Shown: positions 61,645 through 64,000 of the stretch, in pieces | Position numbering within the stretch: position 1 is the stretch's first letter | Layout: each line of letters begins with the position of its first letter | Source: Vibrio sp. STUT-A11 | GTDB taxonomy: Bacteria; Pseudomonadota; Gammaproteobacteria; Enterobacterales; Vibrionaceae | Assembly (NCBI RefSeq): GCF_026000435.1 | Contig: NZ_AP026763.1 | Span: 1,364,001 to 1,428,000, forward strand | Reading direction: 5' to 3' | DNA length: 64,000 nucleotides | Translations under genes and position numbers: made by a program | The notes under the pieces: generated by a model | The model's database searches: none | What the model was told of the DNA's origin: nothing | What the model saw: only the letters and a program-made list of their open reading frames with translations

Positions 61645-64000
61645 GTGTCTAGTATTAATTCAGGTGATGGTGAACGTACTGCAATGCTGGGGTATGTTCC
61701 GCAGTATGAAATAGCAGCAGGCTTAATATATGAAGCTTTGCTTGATGGAAGTCTTGAATGGTTTCGAGTCGCCGATCCTGATGCTGGAAGCTTAGATGAT
61801 ATACTGATTGCGACTACTGGTAAGCTTGATGCGTATCAGGTGAAGTGGGCGGAATACACTGGAACAATTAGCTATGCAGATTTTGTAAGGGATAGTTCGA
61901 CAAAGCAGGGAGATGAGAAGCTGAGCCTTTTCAGGCAACTTTCAGAGGGGTGGAAGCACTTAAGTACAAATAATAAAGATAGAATTGTAAAAGTTCATTT
62001 GCTTCATAAATCAGTACCTAGTTCAAGCTCTAAAGCTCAAATTCCTTTAGGCGACACGGCTCCTCGACATGCTCACTTTCAATCTTTCTTAAAAGAATGC
62101 TGGTTCGATAGACGATGGTGTGAAACAGGCTTAGATACAGTATCCGTGTGCTGGCAAAAGGCACTGTTGGATCTACAGAAACGGTCAAAATTTAATGATG
62201 ACCAATTTTTGAATTTCATTCGCAACTGTGAGCTTAAATTCAACTATAAGCGACCAGCAGATATCCCTATAACTAATCAAGGACAAGCAAGAAAGCAAAA
62301 AGATATTGAAAAGATATATAACCTTTTGACGAAAATGGCGGGAGGTGAACGTCGAATTATTGAGCTGTCCAAAGATGATATGTTAGATAGGTTGGCGTGG
62401 AGTCATAGGTTTAAGCATAAGTTTGTTCATGAATTTCCTATCGATCGAACTTATCAAGAAATTGAAGAAACTGTTGGTTCTATATCTGATGTGTTATCAC
62501 AAACCAAGCAGGGCTATGTCGCATTGCTTGGAAGCCCTGGCTCAGGAAAGTCAACAACGCTTACTCATACTTTAAAGTATAAAGCAGGATATAAACTAGT
62601 TAGATATTACGCATATGTACCCGATAGCACCTACCAAGGGCGTGGTGAAGCGACTACTTTTCTTCATGACATCACATTATCGCTAAGAAATCACGGCTTT
62701 CGTGGTGAAAGTTCCGGGCAGCCAGGCTCAAGAGAAGAGTACCTATCATTGTTAGGAGAGCAGCTTCAACAAGCCCATGACAAATGGAAAAATGATGGCG
62801 TAACCACCATCATAATGGTTGATGGGTTAGATCATATTCAGCGAGAACAAAACCCATTACAGAGTTTGTTGTCAGATTTGCCTCTCCCGAACACCGTGCC
62901 TGATGGAGTGATATTTGTTCTAGGTAGTCAAACGCTAGAGTTGAACGATCTTTCTGATACGATAAAGGAGCATGTCAGCCATGGAAGTCGAACCATTGTT
63001 ATCTCTCCTCTTACTCGGACAAATGTCTATGCAGCCATAAACGAATGGCCAGGCTGTTCCGACCTAACAGATGATAATAAGAAGAAAATTTTTGAAAAGT
63101 CATTAGGGCACCCACTATCTTTGGTTTATTTGCTGCAGTTTATTACTGGCGGATCGGGTAGGAGTTATGATGAAGCTATTGATGAATTTCCTCTTTACCA
63201 AGGGCATATTGAGCAAAGCTATTCAGTTTATTGGCGACAAATAGAGAGTAATCAGAAGCTTGTTGACTTGCTTGCGTTATTGTCAAGATTGAGAGTGCCA
63301 ATAAATACTCACGTGCTTGAGAAATGGTCTGATCATTCAACTATTCGCGCTTTTATTTCAAGTGCAGCCCACTATTTCAAGAAGGATAGTGATGTAAGTT
63401 GGCGCTTTTTTCATAACAGTTTTCGACAGTTTATTTTAGATAAAACGTGCCGAAACCTATTTGGTAATTTTGATGATTCAAAAAATATTGAATATCACAA
63501 GGTATTAGCTAAACACTGTATTCAATCGTCTGAGGATAATGATCCAATGCGATGGGAGGCGGTTTACCACCTTTTTAATGCTCGGCAGATGCAAGCTGTA
63601 ATTGATACAGGGACTCAAAGTTACTTTAGAGACCAGTTCTTTAATCTTCGGAATACTTCGAGTTTAACAGATGATATTGACGCTGTTCTATTGTCGGCTA
63701 AGGAGCTGAATGATCCGCTTGCCGTAGTTAGATGTCTCTTAATTGAAAGTGAGCTTAGAGAGCGAAGAGACGCCCTTAATGAGGTTGATATACTTGCTCT
63801 CTTATTTTCATCGGAGGGAGTAAGTTCAGCGCTTAGTTACATATTCGATGGTGAGCTGCTAAGGGTAAGTGATTCAGAAGCACTCAAATTTTCTAAAGTT
63901 CTAGCGGAGAACAAATTCTTTAATGAAGCTAAAAGGGTCTTTGAATCTGCTGAGCCGCTAAGTTACTTGTCAGGTGGAGACGCTATTGATCCGCATCATG
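61645..64000 (+). CDS. PD-(D/E)XK nuclease-STAND NTPase, 3' end outside window
   Basis: The frame is open from a GTG at 61645 to the right edge (785 codons). AAGGA lies 13-17 bases upstream; the next in-frame start is ATG 61684. Residues 1-110 form a Cap4/DUF4297-like nuclease: D51-D52-I-L-I, then Q65-V-K67 (YQVKWAE), the D...QxK layout. A P-loop NTPase follows: Walker A LGSPGSGKST (K302) and Walker B IIMVDGLDH (D393, D396). Residues 430 onward are helical and look like the winged-helix and repeat part of STAND proteins (LGHPLSLVYLL, FFHNSFRQFILD). Such nuclease-STAND fusions (Avs-like) sense phage proteins and then degrade DNA. The sensor C-terminus is missing from the window. Confidence 0.85.
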   Translation, partial: MSSINSGDGERTAMLGYVPQYEIAAGLIYEALLDGSLEWFRVADPDAGSLDDILIATTGKLDAYQVKWAEYTGTISYADFVRDSSTKQGDEKLSLFRQLSEGWKHLSTNNKDRIVKVHLLHKSVPSSSSKAQIPLGDTAPRHAHFQSFLKECWFDRRWCETGLDTVSVCWQKALLDLQKRSKFNDDQFLNFIRNCELKFNYKRPADIPITNQGQARKQKDIEKIYNLLTKMAGGERRIIELSKDDMLDRLAWSHRFKHKFVHEFPIDRTYQEIEETVGSISDVLSQTKQGYVALLGSPGSGKSTTLTHTLKYKAGYKLVRYYAYVPDSTYQGRGEATTFLHDITLSLRNHGFRGESSGQPGSREEYLSLLGEQLQQAHDKWKNDGVTTIIMVDGLDHIQREQNPLQSLLSDLPLPNTVPDGVIFVLGSQTLELNDLSDTIKEHVSHGSRTIVISPLTRTNVYAAINEWPGCSDLTDDNKKKIFEKSLGHPLSLVYLLQFITGGSGRSYDEAIDEFPLYQGHIEQSYSVYWRQIESNQKLVDLLALLSRLRVPINTHVLEKWSDHSTIRAFISSAAHYFKKDSDVSWRFFHNSFRQFILDKTCRNLFGNFDDSKNIEYHKVLAKHCIQSSEDNDPMRWEAVYHLFNARQMQAVIDTGTQSYFRDQFFNLRNTSSLTDDIDAVLLSAKELNDPLAVVRCLLIESELRERRDALNEVDILALLFSSEGVSSALSYIFDGELLRVSDSEALKFSKVLAENKFFNEAKRVFESAEPLSYLSGGDAIDPHH

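Overview
The window looks like a Vibrio chromosome. The best evidence is bases 1-7190: a stretch of chromosomal (super)integron with VCR-like attC sites of about 120 bp, all in one orientation, separating small cassettes (HEPN pair, GNAT/DUF1778, BrnTA, RelBE and several unknown or ORF-less cassettes). The array ends in an attC cut after about 23 bp. The species cannot be fixed from the sequence; a lactose/galactose-using vibrio is suggested by the sugar genes.

Directly after the array comes a defence island (7.3-21.2 kb). A WYL regulator (BrxR/CapW-like) is divergent from a two-gene operon recognised as ddmD-ddmE, the plasmid-eliminating helicase-nuclease/Argonaute-like pair known from V. 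cholerae VPI-2. DdmD residues K55, E273, D1100 and K1102 fall exactly in the expected motifs. A decayed type I methylase gene (hsdM) follows. Then comes a GC-richer five-gene operon: WYL regulator, membrane-anchored coiled-coil protein with a MORN/YwqK-like tail, TerB-like protein, coiled-coil protein, and a 619-residue HNH-like protein with membrane segments. A perfect 10-bp inverted repeat lies upstream and a strong terminator downstream. It matches no named system known to me and is the best candidate for an undescribed defence system. A BacNav-type ion channel gene converges on the same terminator.

21.2-25.0 kb is an insertion-sequence graveyard (IS630, IS256, IS110 and IS5 remnants) with one copy of a 310-bp repeat; the second copy lies at 52.2 kb next to an IS5 pseudo-element. 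Between the copies lie about 28 kb of carbohydrate genes: galE-galT-galK-galM; two paralogous LacI-family regulators; lamB-malM-lacZ on the minus strand; a frameshifted GH36 alpha-galactosidase; a MelB-type symporter; a deoC-like aldolase/FGGY kinase/FucP-like permease/VOC/DeoR operon; eda with a truncated kdgK; and an mdaB-like/AhpD-like pair. LacI-type operators of two sub-types (TGGTAACG and TGGAAACG cores) mark the gal genes and the lacZ/alpha-galactoside genes, suggesting a divided regulon for the Leloir pathway and the galactosidases that feed it.

53.5-58.7 kb is very AT-rich and carries an 872-residue helicase-like protein resembling replication-origin-binding/CyRepA1-type proteins, followed by small HTH-like and unknown genes, each set off by terminators; it looks like a replicating mobile element or its remnant. 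58.7-64 kb carries a DUF4041/T5orf172 protein, a DUF5677-like protein and the first 785 codons of a PD-(D/E)XK nuclease-STAND NTPase, probably a second defence locus that runs off the right edge.
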